Positions 1 through 8,019 of a stretch of 23,767 nucleotides of DNA are shown in pieces. The position numbers and the translations under genes were made by a program. A model generated the notes under the pieces. The model saw nothing but the letters and a program-made list of their open reading frames with translations, did no database searches and was not told the DNA's origin. Numbering within the stretch: position 1 is the stretch's first letter; each line of letters opens with the position of its first letter. The stretch lies in contig CAZAAK010000033.1 in NCBI GenBank assembly GCA_964483145.1, positions 1-23,767 on the forward strand, in the 5' to 3' direction. The DNA comes from Colimorpha sp964483145. Its GTDB lineage: Bacteria > Bacteroidota > Bacteroidia > Bacteroidales > P3.

Positions 1-78
1 AATTTTTCTTTCTGCAACCTATGCGGTTGTCTAAAATTCCGGGAGTATTATAGATGGGGATAGCTGAGGAAGAGAAGA

Positions 79-1098
79 TTAATGCGTAGAGAAAGAAAAT
101 ATGGTATGGCTATTGTAGGCCTGGCCCGGATTGAGAAAAGCATTGGACTCGGGCCAAAAATTGTTGGGACTGTTGGGATACTTTTGGGTTTCGAGGCAGA
201 TTGCGGCACGCTGTTGATAGGCAACCCCGTTCTTGCCTATTACGCTGCCGTCGAGGAAGTTGCCTGTATAGACCTGCAAACCTGGCTCAGTGGTAAAAAC
301 CTCAAGCACGATGCCGGTAACAGGACTCTCAACACGGGCACAGGGCTTTGTTATGTCACCACGGGTGTTGAGCACCCAATTATGGTCATAACCATTACCA
401 TTACGAAGTTGTATATTGTTGACACCCATATCTTTTCCCACAGGCTTTGCAACGCGGAAATCGAATGGAGTTCCAACAACAGACTCTTTCTTTCCAATAG
501 GTAGGCATGTGTCGTCAATAGGAGTATATTGGTCGGCATCAATTGTGAGGAAGTGATTGAGAATTGTGGTATCACTGTCGCCATTTAAATTGAAATAGCT
601 ATGGTTGGTCATGTTGATAACGGTGGGAGCATCGGTGGTGGCAAAATAGCGGATGTCCAACCTGTTGTCGTTGGTGACGGTATAGGTTAAACATACATGA
701 ACTTCTCCAGGGAAATTATTGTCGCCATCTGGGCTAACCAAACTAAGCGTAAGCGCATTGCCTGTATAGCTATCAACATCAAAAAACTGGTATTGCCAAC
801 CTACAGGTCCGCCGTGCAGACAATGGCGACCGTTATTCTGCGGCAACTGATAGGTCGTACCTGCAATGGTGACCCTACCGTCACCAAGACGATTGGCATA
901 ACGGCCAATAACGGCACCAAAATCGGTTTGATGATTCTCACGCAAATAGTCTTCTAGTCTGTCAAAGCCAAGCACCAAATCCTTCAACTTGCCATTGCGG
1001 TCGGGAACAAGAAGCGAAACAATACGGCCGCCGTAATTAGTGATGCGGACAGTCATTCCGTTTTTGTTGGCAAGAGTGTATACTATCATATCTTGCAT
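79..1098 (-). CDS. galM: aldose 1-epimerase (mutarotase)
   Basis: Interconverts the alpha and beta anomers of aldohexoses such as galactose or glucose, feeding the Leloir or related sugar pathways. The 339-residue length is usual for the family. Family signatures are visible: GRYANR near residue 66, the catalytic-site HGG around His95, NHSYFNL with the general-acid His166, GYDHNW with Asp238, and the catalytic base Glu303 in CLETQKYPNSPN. No signal peptide is visible, so it should be cytoplasmic. The ATG at 1098 is taken as start; a second ATG three codons later is possible. It lies 15 bp after the YhcH-family gene and is probably co-transcribed with it. Substrate preference cannot be read from sequence. 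Confidence 0.95.
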   Translation of the reverse strand: MQDMIVYTLANKNGMTVRITNYGGRIVSLLVPDRNGKLKDLVLGFDRLEDYLRENHQTDFGAVIGRYANRLGDGRVTIAGTTYQLPQNNGRHCLHGGPVGWQYQFFDVDSYTGNALTLSLVSPDGDNNFPGEVHVCLTYTVTNDNRLDIRYFATTDAPTVINMTNHSYFNLNGDSDTTILNHFLTIDADQYTPIDDTCLPIGKKESVVGTPFDFRVAKPVGKDMGVNNIQLRNGNGYDHNWVLNTRGDITKPCARVESPVTGIVLEVFTTEPGLQVYTGNFLDGSVIGKNGVAYQQRAAICLETQKYPNSPNNFWPESNAFLNPGQAYNSHTIFSFSTH

Positions 1099-1113
1099 AG
1101 CGAGTTTCTATAA

Positions 1114-1593
1114 CTATTGTTGAATATCAGCCGCATGAAAATTTCCGACGGCTATTTTTACGACAATTTTTTTGACAGGAGCGGGATTGCAAATGCAATG
1201 TTGGGGTTCGTGGGCATCGTGTGGAAAAAAAATGGCAAAATAGCCGTTACCCAATCTGACGCGAGCAGAGGGGTCTGCATGACGAAAAAACGCAACATCA
1301 CGACCGGGATCGTACTGGGAAATACAATCAATCTCACTGATATTACACACCTTAACTTCCTCTTCCCCAAAGAGAAGAAATTGAATGTCGATATACCTAC
1401 GATGGGCTTCGTAGCCGAGCGGATTAACCTCTCCGGTAGTATAAAGGTCGACATTGGCATAGTTGTCGCCCGATAGTTGATAGCGCCCAGGGGCGATGTC
1501 GGGAGATACCTGCCGGAGAAAGTCGAGTCCTTCGGCAATACCCGGATAGATATTAGCGTAAAGGAATCCGGAGGATATATGGGCGTGTATCAT
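1114..1593 (-). CDS. YhcH/YjgK/YiaL family protein (cupin-like)
   Basis: A 159-residue member of the YhcH/YjgK/YiaL (DUF386) family, related to the beta subunit of evolved beta-galactosidase and often found in sialic acid or other sugar operons. Typical family segments are visible: the YEAHRRYIDIQFLL stretch in the middle, FAIFFPHDAHEPQ near the C-terminus with its histidines and acidic residue in a cupin-like metal site, and the ending VKKIVVKI. It stops with TAG, which shows that amber is an ordinary stop in this genome. Only 15 bp separate it from the downstream galM, so both probably act on the same sugar, perhaps in anomer handling. The exact reaction is not settled for the family. Confidence 0.9.
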   Translation of the reverse strand: MIHAHISSGFLYANIYPGIAEGLDFLRQVSPDIAPGRYQLSGDNYANVDLYTTGEVNPLGYEAHRRYIDIQFLLFGEEEVKVCNISEIDCISQYDPGRDVAFFRHADPSARVRLGNGYFAIFFPHDAHEPQHCICNPAPVKKIVVKIAVGNFHAADIQQ

Positions 1594-1669
1594 AAACCGT
1601 AATTTTAAATTTCATTACACCAGTCAGTTCCATTGGACCGGCCTAACCTAAAATTGGCAACAGGGGAAA

Positions 1670-2230
1670 TCAGTATTCGAGGATTTCGGTAAAAACACGC
1701 CAACCTAGTGATTGTTTGTATTTTTCGTAAGTGCCTATTGGAACGCGCAGTGGAATATTGATATCCACCTTATCGAAAGAAGACTCATCGAGACGAGGCG
1801 GATTCTGGGCCTCACAAACGATATATTCGATGCGTTTGCATCCGTCAAATGCATACTCCTCAATTCTATTGATGGTATTGGGGAGAACCAGTTTGGTGAT
1901 GTGGTCACAACCTTGAAAAGCATTATAGCAAACAGAAACAACCTTGTAGGCGGTGGTGTCGTCATCCTCAGAATCGGCATTTTTATTTTTGGACCTGTCT
2001 GGGGTGACTATATCGGGGATTGCGACTTGTCCACGTGGCTTACTGTAGCCCTTCCAAGGCTTTTCCTCTGTGCCAGGGAAGCAGACTCCGACTGTGGGAC
2101 CGTTTTTCCCGCCAGTGGTAAGAATGGTAAAATAGAGGGTGTTGCCGCCAATTTTTTTAGCAAAATCAAATTCTTGCGCCACTGTAAATAGAGGCAAGAA
2201 CAAGAGAAATGTAACAAAGAATTTTCTCAT
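1670..2230 (-). CDS. secreted BspA-type leucine-rich repeat protein
   Basis: I chose the ATG at 2230 rather than one eight codons upstream because it begins directly with a signal peptide (MRKFFVTFLLFLPLFTVAQ), giving 186 residues. The C-terminal half carries LRR_5/BspA-type repeats: a copy around YNAFQGCDHITKLVLP, then EYAFDGCKRIEYIVC, then the usual capping segment with VPIGTYEKYKQS and a final W-x-x-F. The N-terminal half is a short beta-rich region I do not recognise. BspA-type proteins are secreted or surface proteins of Bacteroidetes involved in binding; the ligand here is unknown. It lies 57 bp downstream of the SGNH gene and 76 bp upstream of the YhcH gene. Confidence 0.85.
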   Translation of the reverse strand: MRKFFVTFLLFLPLFTVAQEFDFAKKIGGNTLYFTILTTGGKNGPTVGVCFPGTEEKPWKGYSKPRGQVAIPDIVTPDRSKNKNADSEDDDTTAYKVVSVCYNAFQGCDHITKLVLPNTINRIEEYAFDGCKRIEYIVCEAQNPPRLDESSFDKVDINIPLRVPIGTYEKYKQSLGWRVFTEILEY

Positions 2231-2287
2231 GCATCTAGTAACGGGAAACTGCATATTTTATTGCCCATCTAGTAATGGAAGACGTTC

Positions 2288-3598
2288 TCATTTACGAAGC
2301 CGGGAGCAACGGACTGTAGGTACCCCAGGAGCGCCCAACTCGGGGAAATATTGCTCCATATTGCGATAGAGACATTCCTCAATGCTTTGGGCAGAAATGC
2401 CATCAGCGGCAAGTCGACTACGCACCAACTCAATCTCATCGGGGTCGTAGCATAATTCCAAGAGGGCCCTGTCGACAAACCCATTACCCATATCATAAAG
2501 TTGGACTGGACTGTAGGAGAGCATCACATAATCGGAACCAAGCAGCTCTTCAACTAAGTTAATATCGGCCACACTTGCATGATTGGAGTCGTAGTAAATG
2601 GTGCTGAAATAGTACCAGTATCGGAAATTGGAGAAGATTTCTTGCACCGGGAAATTATACAGGATATTCCAAAAGAAAGAATCTCCAATAACCACTAGCG
2701 AAGGATTTCCCATTGCAATAGGGTCACCGAGTGTAACATCGATGTACTGGTTGCGTTCAGTAGGAATATGGAACATTTTGTTGAGGAGTTCATCCAAGTC
2801 GGCGTCAGGTTCACGAGTGCGGTCCTTATATGGTTGGCCGAGCGTAACAGGACGTATCGCAGGACCAAAAGTCTGCATGAAGTGCATAACCGAATCGAAT
2901 GCGTATGTGCTTGCGATATTGCTCCAATGAGTGCCGGTTTGGGTAAAAAGCCGATAGGACGTCCGGCCATTGAGGGAGTCAAAGCAATGGCAGATGTCGA
3001 TATAGCGGATGCCGTAGGAGCCGGCAAAACGGCTATAAGTGCTGTAGGCCCGGAGTTGCCCATCAGCACGACCGCCATCACGGTTGGGCAAGTACTGCGG
3101 ACAAATCCACTCTTTCCCAGGTAACAATACAAGGAAAAGATGTACCCCCTGCTCCTCAAGAATGGCCTGCACCTTGCCTAGCCGACTCATTCGTCTGAGA
3201 AAAATTTGTTCTCTTTCGCTCTCGGGAATACTGTCGGGATAGAAATGGCTGAAGCAGCCGGTGTAATACTCGTCTACCGACCAAGGTTCAAACAAGTAGT
3301 TTTCCTGTCCCAAGCACACGGAGTTAGGATTGGTGGAACGGTGGTAGGCCGTCCAGAGGTATTGGTTGTACATCCGAACCGACCACTCGCGCCACCCATG
3401 ATGCTCTTTAACATACTGGTCCAACCCATGCTGATAACTACCAGAGACAAAGTCTGCCACCGTCAGCCTAGGCCGCTCGGCACCCAAATAGGCACCCTTC
3501 AGTTGCCTAACGGGGAGGAAGTGGGTTGCCCCTTGCAGGATTGCCAGCAAAAAGAGAGCCATTGTGGTCAAACATAATATCTTGGGTATCCTATCCAT
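2288..3598 (-). CDS. SGNH/AlgX-AlgJ-like (DHHW family) O-acetylation protein
   Basis: A 436-residue protein with one N-terminal membrane segment (about residues 8-24) and a periplasmic domain of the AlgX/AlgJ/DHHW group, which transfers acetyl groups onto an exported polysaccharide or binds it. Visible are the GKEW motif (161-164), GTHW with His224, and GDSF with the expected nucleophile Ser307. In alginate AlgX/AlgJ the first motif is usually D-x-H-W; here that Asp is a Gly, so the catalytic triad may be incomplete or use another acid. Its ATG overlaps the stop of the upstream MBOAT gene (TGATG), showing translational coupling with the acyltransferase that should supply the acyl group. Confidence 0.88.
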   Translation of the reverse strand: MDRIPKILCLTTMALFLLAILQGATHFLPVRQLKGAYLGAERPRLTVADFVSGSYQHGLDQYVKEHHGWREWSVRMYNQYLWTAYHRSTNPNSVCLGQENYLFEPWSVDEYYTGCFSHFYPDSIPESEREQIFLRRMSRLGKVQAILEEQGVHLFLVLLPGKEWICPQYLPNRDGGRADGQLRAYSTYSRFAGSYGIRYIDICHCFDSLNGRTSYRLFTQTGTHWSNIASTYAFDSVMHFMQTFGPAIRPVTLGQPYKDRTREPDADLDELLNKMFHIPTERNQYIDVTLGDPIAMGNPSLVVIGDSFFWNILYNFPVQEIFSNFRYWYYFSTIYYDSNHASVADINLVEELLGSDYVMLSYSPVQLYDMGNGFVDRALLELCYDPDEIELVRSRLAADGISAQSIEECLYRNMEQYFPELGAPGVPTVRCSRLRK

Positions 3599-5022
3599 CA
3601 GAATCTAAAATAGATAAAAGGGCTAAAATCGGTAGCAGTGAGCGCACCCACGCAAAATATCAGTAGCAGACAACAGATTCCCCAAACTGGGATATGCCAA
3701 CTTGGGGAATAGTTGGTGTAAAACACAATCCGTTCCAGCTTTTTGCCAAAGGGAAAGAGGGTAAGAAAAGAAAAAACGAGAGCCAGAAGCAACATTGCAT
3801 AATATTGCGGATGCTCCAATAAAGCAAAGCCAGAAAAGTCGAAGGAGAAGAGCCGGCGAATAAAGAGCCAGCATGTTGGTAAATCTTCTATACGAAAGAT
3901 AGCCCAACCGACAGTTACAACGACAAAAGTAACAAATACCCTCAATGGATTCTTTCTCTCCTGTGGCTGGGTACGATGGCCAACAATACGCTCGGCTACC
4001 AAAAAAAAGCCGTGATAGGCACCCCAAATAACAAAATTCCAGCTAGCCCCATGCCATAAACCACTCAATAGGAAGACTACCCAAAGGTTAATGCAGGTCC
4101 GCACCCTGCCGTGACGGTTGCCACCAAAAGGAATATAGAGGTAATTGCGCATAAAGGAGCCTAAAGTGATGTGCCAACGGCGCCAAAACTCGGTGATGCT
4201 AGCAGAATTATACGGATTGTCGAAATTTTCAGGAAACTTAAAACCCATAATACGGCCCAAGCCAATGGCCATGTCGCTATAGCCGGAAAAGTCGAAATAG
4301 AGCTGCATGGTGTAGGCAATGATGGTAATCCATGCCGTACCTGTGTCCATAGTTGCAATATCGCCTCCCAACGTAATGTCTACCGTGCGGCCAATCACAT
4401 CAGCCACCAACACCTTCTTGCAAAGACCCACAGTAAAGCGGTAAAATCCTTGCAGACATTCCTCCCAACGCAAGCAACGCCGGGCAGTTATCTGGTCGGC
4501 AATATCAGTGTAACGAATGATGGGACCGGCAATAAGTTGGGGAAACATGATGATGTAGACCACGTAGTCGATAAGACGTTTCATAGGCTCATTGACGCCC
4601 CGATAGGTGTCCACTACATAAGTTATCGACTGGAAAGAAAAAAAACTGATGCCTATTGGCAACATCACCTTGGTCCAAGCCATAGTGACCAAACCCAAGG
4701 TCGATAGTAGTGCATTGATGTTATCAACAAAAAAATTGGCATACTTGAAATATGCCAACAACCCAAGACAGAGCAGAATAGCCAGAACGCAAAACGCTTT
4801 TTTAACACTTTGCCGATGGGCGCTGTGCATAGCCTTGACCAAGTAGAAGTTGGCAACAGTGGAAGTCAGTAGCACAAATATGAAATCCGGTGCACCCCAT
4901 GCGTAAAAGAATACCGAGCCTGCCAACAGCACGAGATTGCGCCATTTGGAAGGCACAACAAAGTAAACCAACAGAAAAAATGGCAGGAAATAGAGTAAAA
5001 ATATATGGCTACTGAAAATCAA
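3598..5022 (-). CDS. MBOAT family membrane O-acyltransferase (AlgI-like)
   Basis: A 474-residue polytopic membrane protein of the MBOAT/AlgI family that moves acyl (usually acetyl) groups from the cytoplasm for O-acetylation of a cell-surface or exported glycan. Family motifs are clear: FPQLIAGPIIR near 160, FDFSGYSDMAIGLGR near 244, EFWRRWHITL with His284, and LSGLWHGASWNF with the invariant His324. The reading frame opens after the marC stop, and the only standard start before the first membrane segment is a TTG at 5022, 12 bp after that stop; translation may depend on coupling to marC. It overlaps the SGNH gene by one base. The glycan modified is unknown. Confidence 0.93.
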   Translation of the reverse strand: MIFSSHIFLLYFLPFFLLVYFVVPSKWRNLVLLAGSVFFYAWGAPDFIFVLLTSTVANFYLVKAMHSAHRQSVKKAFCVLAILLCLGLLAYFKYANFFVDNINALLSTLGLVTMAWTKVMLPIGISFFSFQSITYVVDTYRGVNEPMKRLIDYVVYIIMFPQLIAGPIIRYTDIADQITARRCLRWEECLQGFYRFTVGLCKKVLVADVIGRTVDITLGGDIATMDTGTAWITIIAYTMQLYFDFSGYSDMAIGLGRIMGFKFPENFDNPYNSASITEFWRRWHITLGSFMRNYLYIPFGGNRHGRVRTCINLWVVFLLSGLWHGASWNFVIWGAYHGFFLVAERIVGHRTQPQERKNPLRVFVTFVVVTVGWAIFRIEDLPTCWLFIRRLFSFDFSGFALLEHPQYYAMLLLALVFSFLTLFPFGKKLERIVFYTNYSPSWHIPVWGICCLLLIFCVGALTATDFSPFIYFRF

Positions 5023-5034
5023 TGCACTACCGTG

Positions 5035-5622
5035 TTACAAATTTAGCGAGTGAATGATGCTACCCAAGTTGGTAGTAAACAACTTGACACCAATTGCCAA
5101 CAGAATAACACCAAAGAACTTACGTAAAATAGAGATCAAATTGGCCCCGAGCAACTTTTCCAATTTGGCAATATAGCGCAATACCAAATAGTCAATAATA
5201 ACATTGAGCACCAAAGCTATCAGAATGTTAACATCGGTATACTCGGCACGTAGGGAGATGATGGTGGTTAGGGCGCCGGGGCCGGCAATTAGCGGAAAGG
5301 CAATGGGCACCACAGTAGAACCGCCACCGGCAGGGTCATTCTTAAAAATCTCCACACCTAAAATCATTTCAAAAGCCATGATAAAGAGAACAATGGAGCC
5401 AGCTACAGCAAAGGATTGTATATCAACTCCAAAAAGCCTTAACGCTGCATCTCCCAAAAAAAAGAACACCACAAAGATAGCCAAGGAGATGAGAGCGGCA
5501 TATAGTGGATGATACTTATTGCCACTCTGTTTGAGCGACAAGAAAATAGGAATAGAACCAGTAATGTCGATAATGGCAAAAAGTACAAGGAAAGCTCCGA
5601 TAATCTGTCTGATGTCAATCAT
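5035..5622 (-). CDS. MarC family integral membrane protein
   Basis: A 195-residue MarC/NAAT-family protein of the inner membrane with about six hydrophobic segments. Typical MarC features are the opening FAIIDITGSIPIFLSL, a central VPIAFPLIAGPGALTTII and the long hydrophobic C-terminal half with LEKLLGANLISILRKFFGVILLAIGVK. The function of the family is unsettled; the older link to multiple antibiotic resistance is not supported and some members have been proposed to carry amino acids. It is the first gene of the group that continues with the O-acyltransferase pair. An unusually structured leader lies between its likely promoter and its ATG. Confidence 0.93.
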   Translation of the reverse strand: MIDIRQIIGAFLVLFAIIDITGSIPIFLSLKQSGNKYHPLYAALISLAIFVVFFFLGDAALRLFGVDIQSFAVAGSIVLFIMAFEMILGVEIFKNDPAGGGSTVVPIAFPLIAGPGALTTIISLRAEYTDVNILIALVLNVIIDYLVLRYIAKLEKLLGANLISILRKFFGVILLAIGVKLFTTNLGSIIHSLNL

Positions 5623-5741
5623 TGTTGCTGTTATTTAAGGGCCTTTGGCCGCTAGGTGACCTAGCTTCAACTCATTTGATTTCTGCCTTCCTACCTCTAG
5701 CAGAAATTAAAAGCACACCTGCTCTGCCATCCCTAGAAGTG
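5623..5741 (-). promoter_or_regulatory. structured 5' leader of marC with three inverted repeats
   Basis: Between the inferred transcription start and the marC ATG there are three separate inverted repeats: an 8-bp stem at 5679-5686 with 5700-5707, a 7-bp palindrome GCTAGGTGACCTAGC at 5651-5665, and GGCC-TTT-GGCC at 5640-5650. The last ends about 17 nt before the start codon, where it could affect ribosome access. The repeats are read directly from the sequence; a regulatory role is inference. The 15-bp palindrome could equally be a DNA operator. Confidence 0.45.
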
Positions 5742-5749
5742 CAAAAGTA
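5742..5749 (-). promoter_or_regulatory. likely marC operon promoter (-7 box)
   Basis: Read on the minus strand this is TACTTTTG, an exact match to the Bacteroidetes -7 consensus TAnnTTTG. A weak -33 element (GTTTA) lies about 19 nt upstream near 5769-5773. The surrounding 21 bases (5740-5760) match those at the promoter of the Hsp70 operon (23391-23411) at 20 positions. Confidence 0.6.
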
Positions 5750-5782
5750 CAAAATATTTCTGACATGGTAAACATTCTCGCA

Positions 5783-5790
5783 TAATTTTG
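5783..5790 (+). promoter_or_regulatory. candidate promoter (-7 box) for the YqiA-like hydrolase
   Basis: TAATTTTG on the plus strand matches TAnnTTTG exactly and lies 132 bp before the hydrolase ATG, back to back with the marC promoter. No good -33 TTG is seen at 19 nt, so support is moderate. Confidence 0.4.
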
Positions 5791-5921
5791 CTGATATTCT
5801 TCTCGGTAGTAGGCTATCACCACAATAAAAAAAACAAGCCAACGTTATTGTGCCAATTGGTTGCGGGGCCCAGATTTTACACAACACTGGTCGACCGTCA
5901 GACAATAACCACACAGTGCCA

Positions 5922-6488
5922 ATGACCTTATTCTACATCCACGGCTACGGCTCTAGCGGCAACGCCATAAAAGCAAAGAAACTTCAAGCAATGTTTCCGA
6001 AAGAGCGCATCGTATCACCTACTTTCGACTACAACCGACTTGCCCCGCAAGAGGTTTATCACCAATTAAGACAATCAGTGGCAAAAGAAAGTCCCGACAT
6101 TATCCTTGGCAGTAGCACCGGAGGCTATTATGCCCTTTGTTGCTGCAACTTTTATACGGGTGCCATCTGGTGTATTAACCCCGTCAGAGATATTTTGGAC
6201 ACCATACGTTGCCACCTTACACTCCCCGCTAAAGACCCGCAAGGGAATATTGCACGCCGGCTAAAAGAATATGAGGACTTTGACCAAAACGTGTTCCGCC
6301 AGTTAAAGCCTGCCAACGGTCAGTTGCATTTTGCCCTCAGTACCGACGACGAACTTCTCGGCGACCACAAGCCTCTGCTGAAAATGTTCCCTAACTACGG
6401 GACTGTTGTATGGAAAGACAACTGCCACCATGGTTTCGTGCGGTTCGAGGAGCTGAAAAAGGAACTAGCCCGAGATTTGCGGAATTAG
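5922..6488 (+). CDS. YqiA/YcfP-like alpha/beta hydrolase
   Basis: A 188-residue protein of the small UPF0227/YqiA esterase group within the alpha/beta hydrolase fold. I chose the ATG at 5922 over an upstream one at 5850 because it begins directly with the first beta strand and oxyanion loop MTLFYIHGYGSS, typical for the family. The nucleophile elbow GSSTGG gives Ser65, the acid is in STDDELLGDH (Asp142 or Asp143), and the histidine in NCHHGF (His169 or His170) completes the triad. No signal peptide, so cytoplasmic. The natural substrate of these esterases is unknown. It is the only plus-strand protein gene here and ends with TAG, convergent with the GreA/GreB-like gene. Confidence 0.88.
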   Translation: MTLFYIHGYGSSGNAIKAKKLQAMFPKERIVSPTFDYNRLAPQEVYHQLRQSVAKESPDIILGSSTGGYYALCCCNFYTGAIWCINPVRDILDTIRCHLTLPAKDPQGNIARRLKEYEDFDQNVFRQLKPANGQLHFALSTDDELLGDHKPLLKMFPNYGTVVWKDNCHHGFVRFEELKKELARDLRN

Positions 6489-6492
6489 CCAT

Positions 6493-6553
6493 ATCCTTCA
6501 ATGGGGCATCACCTAGTGCCTGCACTAGCAGAAAGCATGGCCCCTCAAAGGAT
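6493..6553. terminator. long imperfect hairpin between convergent genes
   Basis: Nested complementary arms: ATCCTT (6493-6498) with AAGGAT (6548-6553), GGGGC (6503-6507) with GCCCC (6540-6544), and an inner CTAGTG (6513-6518) with CACTAG (6523-6528). It sits between the hydrolase stop and the stop of the convergent gene, and the outer arm covers that second stop. There is no long T-tract, so a bidirectional terminator is likely but not certain. Confidence 0.45.
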
Positions 6554-7021
6554 TTCGATAATTTCCTGCGTTACCCCGTTAAAGATAACAACATCCCCCA
6601 CCCTCTTTCCTTTTAAGGCCATACTGACAGGTGACTGTGCGCTGATAGCGTAGAATATCTTTTGCTGATCCATGCCGGAGGTTTCGCTCGAAACTAGGAA
6701 CTTTCCGATGCCAACACCCAAAAGAAAATTCTGTTTGTTGGTTATGACAATCGCACCGTGGTCAGCTACCTGCATCGGAGCTAGCCTCAGCAACTCCTGC
6801 AACACCCGTATGCTGGCATTGGCATTGGAGAGTTGTTTTGCATACATATCCCTAATACGCAACATTTTGGTGCGATACGAATCGTATCTATCCACATTGG
6901 CACCATAGTCGTTGCTCTGTTGCTGTGCTGAGCACATCTCATGCCTAGCAATATCCGCCACGCTTTTTTGGTGGTCGATGCAAGCCTGTATTATCAGCAT
7001 GCGGCGTTGCTCTCTTTCCAT
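6545..7021 (-). CDS. GreA/GreB-like transcription elongation factor family protein
   Basis: A 158-residue protein whose C-terminal half matches the GreA/GreB C-terminal domain: ISAQSPVSMALKGKRVGDVV followed by VTQEIIEI is the classic ending of Gre factors (compare SPLGKALLGKKVGD in GreA). The N-terminal 80 residues are predicted largely helical and charged and could form the coiled coil that enters the RNA polymerase secondary channel, but it lacks the clear acidic D-x-x-E tip pair of true GreA, so it may be an anti-Gre or polymerase-binding variant. Bacteroidetes relatives are sometimes mislabelled as 3-oxoacyl-ACP synthase. It is convergent with the hydrolase. Confidence 0.75.
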   Translation of the reverse strand: MEREQRRMLIIQACIDHQKSVADIARHEMCSAQQQSNDYGANVDRYDSYRTKMLRIRDMYAKQLSNANASIRVLQELLRLAPMQVADHGAIVITNKQNFLLGVGIGKFLVSSETSGMDQQKIFYAISAQSPVSMALKGKRVGDVVIFNGVTQEIIEIL

Positions 7022-7448
7022 AGTTTATCCCTTTCTGCCACACCAACGGCAATACACGGTATTTTATTGTTCCACACCTATTACTGTTAGGTAAAACTCA
7101 AAAAAAAACGATTGCTGTCCGAAAACTCAAAAAGACATACCACACATGCCCGAGGTCCAATAAAATTGTACTTCGGGCATTCCTTCTTGAAAAGTAAGCC
7201 CCCCCCTAATCGAAAAGTGTCGGTTCTGCTGGCGCTTTCATTGGCGATGCTCTAGTTTCATGTTCTGTCAGGATTTTTCACGAATACGATAAAAACCTTG
7301 TAGTACCTAAGCATAAGGCGAACCGTGGTGACCACTTGAAAAAAAGTGCAATATCCTTTAATACTCCGCCAAGAATGTTGACATCTGCAAGTGTGTTCCG
7401 CCTGAGTGGATAGTCCATGCCCGAGTGGCAAAGTATGGGTAAGGTCGC

Positions 7449-7554
7449 CTTTTTGTTTACCTTTTGTTTAGGTTTCATTTACATTTTATTTACCTTTTGT
7501 TTAGGTTAGGTAAACAAAGAGTAAAAGAAAAGTAAACAAAACGTAAACAAAAAG
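7449..7554. repeat. 11-bp iterated array forming a 46-bp imperfect inverted repeat
   Basis: TTTA occurs at 7456, 7467, 7478, 7489 and 7500, exactly every 11 bp, within units close to TTTACCTTTTG. After the centre the same unit runs inverted, with TAAA at 7511, 7522, 7533 and 7544, again every 11 bp. The two 46-base arms (7449-7494 and 7509-7554) are complementary at 39 positions around a 14-base centre. Such helically phased repeats are typical of multi-copy protein binding sites or replication iterons; the role here is unknown. Confidence 0.85.
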
Positions 7555-7864
7555 ACGAACCCACCTACAACCCACCAATAGGTTAAAGGTGTGCGCCCTT
7601 CGGCTTCGTACACTGCTTGCATGAGGTCTCTGAGACTTTGCATGCTACCCTGCATAGCCTCGGAGAATTGGTGCGCCGCACTTACCACTATCCTGTCGTA
7701 GGCTTCGCGGGCTACCGCAGGTTCGTTACCACCGGCACGCTGGTAACGTATGCCGCTATTGGTAATATTTGCCTACCCATTCGCATCATTTTTATTGCTA
7801 CCTAGCAAAATAACTATCCTTGCCCATGATAGTATATCTTTGGGGCATAACAAAGATGGAAAAA

Positions 7865-7894
7865 TGGCTGACACCTCGAAAAAAGTGTCAGCCA
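7865..7894 (-). terminator. intrinsic terminator downstream of the aminotransferase gene
   Basis: TGGCTGACAC and GTGTCAGCCA form a perfect 10-bp stem with a 10-base loop. On the minus strand the stem is followed by TTTTT, so it ends leftward transcription from the aminotransferase gene. Confidence 0.75.
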
Positions 7895-7953
7895 CAGTTT
7901 TGCCGAGACAAAGAAAGTTTTACCAAGTAGCATCATTCCACACCATACAACAT

Positions 7954-7990
7954 AAAGGGAAGGACGACCCAAAGAATCGTCCTTTCCTTT
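7954..7990 (-). terminator. hairpin terminator close to the aminotransferase stop
   Basis: A 14-bp stem (7954-7967 with 7977-7990, one mismatch) and a 9-base loop, 30 bp after the aminotransferase stop. The A/T-rich end of the stem gives only a short U-tract; with the hairpin at 7865-7894 it makes a tandem terminator. Confidence 0.7.
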
Positions 7991-8019
7991 ATTCTGCGGG
8001 CACTTACCTACTATTGATT

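Larger units (their letters stand above)
7022..8019. other. gene-poor intergenic region of about 1 kb
   Basis: I see no convincing gene here. Two short minus-strand ORFs (7278-7478; 7506-7688, the second starting at GTG and encoding a hydrophobic tail) lack recognisable features; the tail of the second is written by the 11-bp repeat array. Structures present are a 10-bp stem at 7146-7155 with 7171-7180, the 11-bp iterated array at 7449-7554 and two terminators at 7865-7894 and 7954-7990. Several GAAAA-GTG fragments (near 7206, 7334 and 7877) may be relics of one dispersed element. Confidence 0.5.

Noticed and set aside
5672..5914. 80-residue minus-strand ORF upstream of marC
   Set aside because: It spans divergent promoters and inverted repeats and shows no protein character.
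7278..7478. 66-residue minus-strand ORF
   Set aside because: No start context, no recognisable domain and no neighbour linkage; may be a relic of a dispersed intergenic element.
7506..7688. 60-residue ORF with hydrophobic tail, GTG start
   Set aside because: The hydrophobic tail is produced by the 11-bp T-rich array, which explains the apparent membrane segment better than coding does; not fully excluded.
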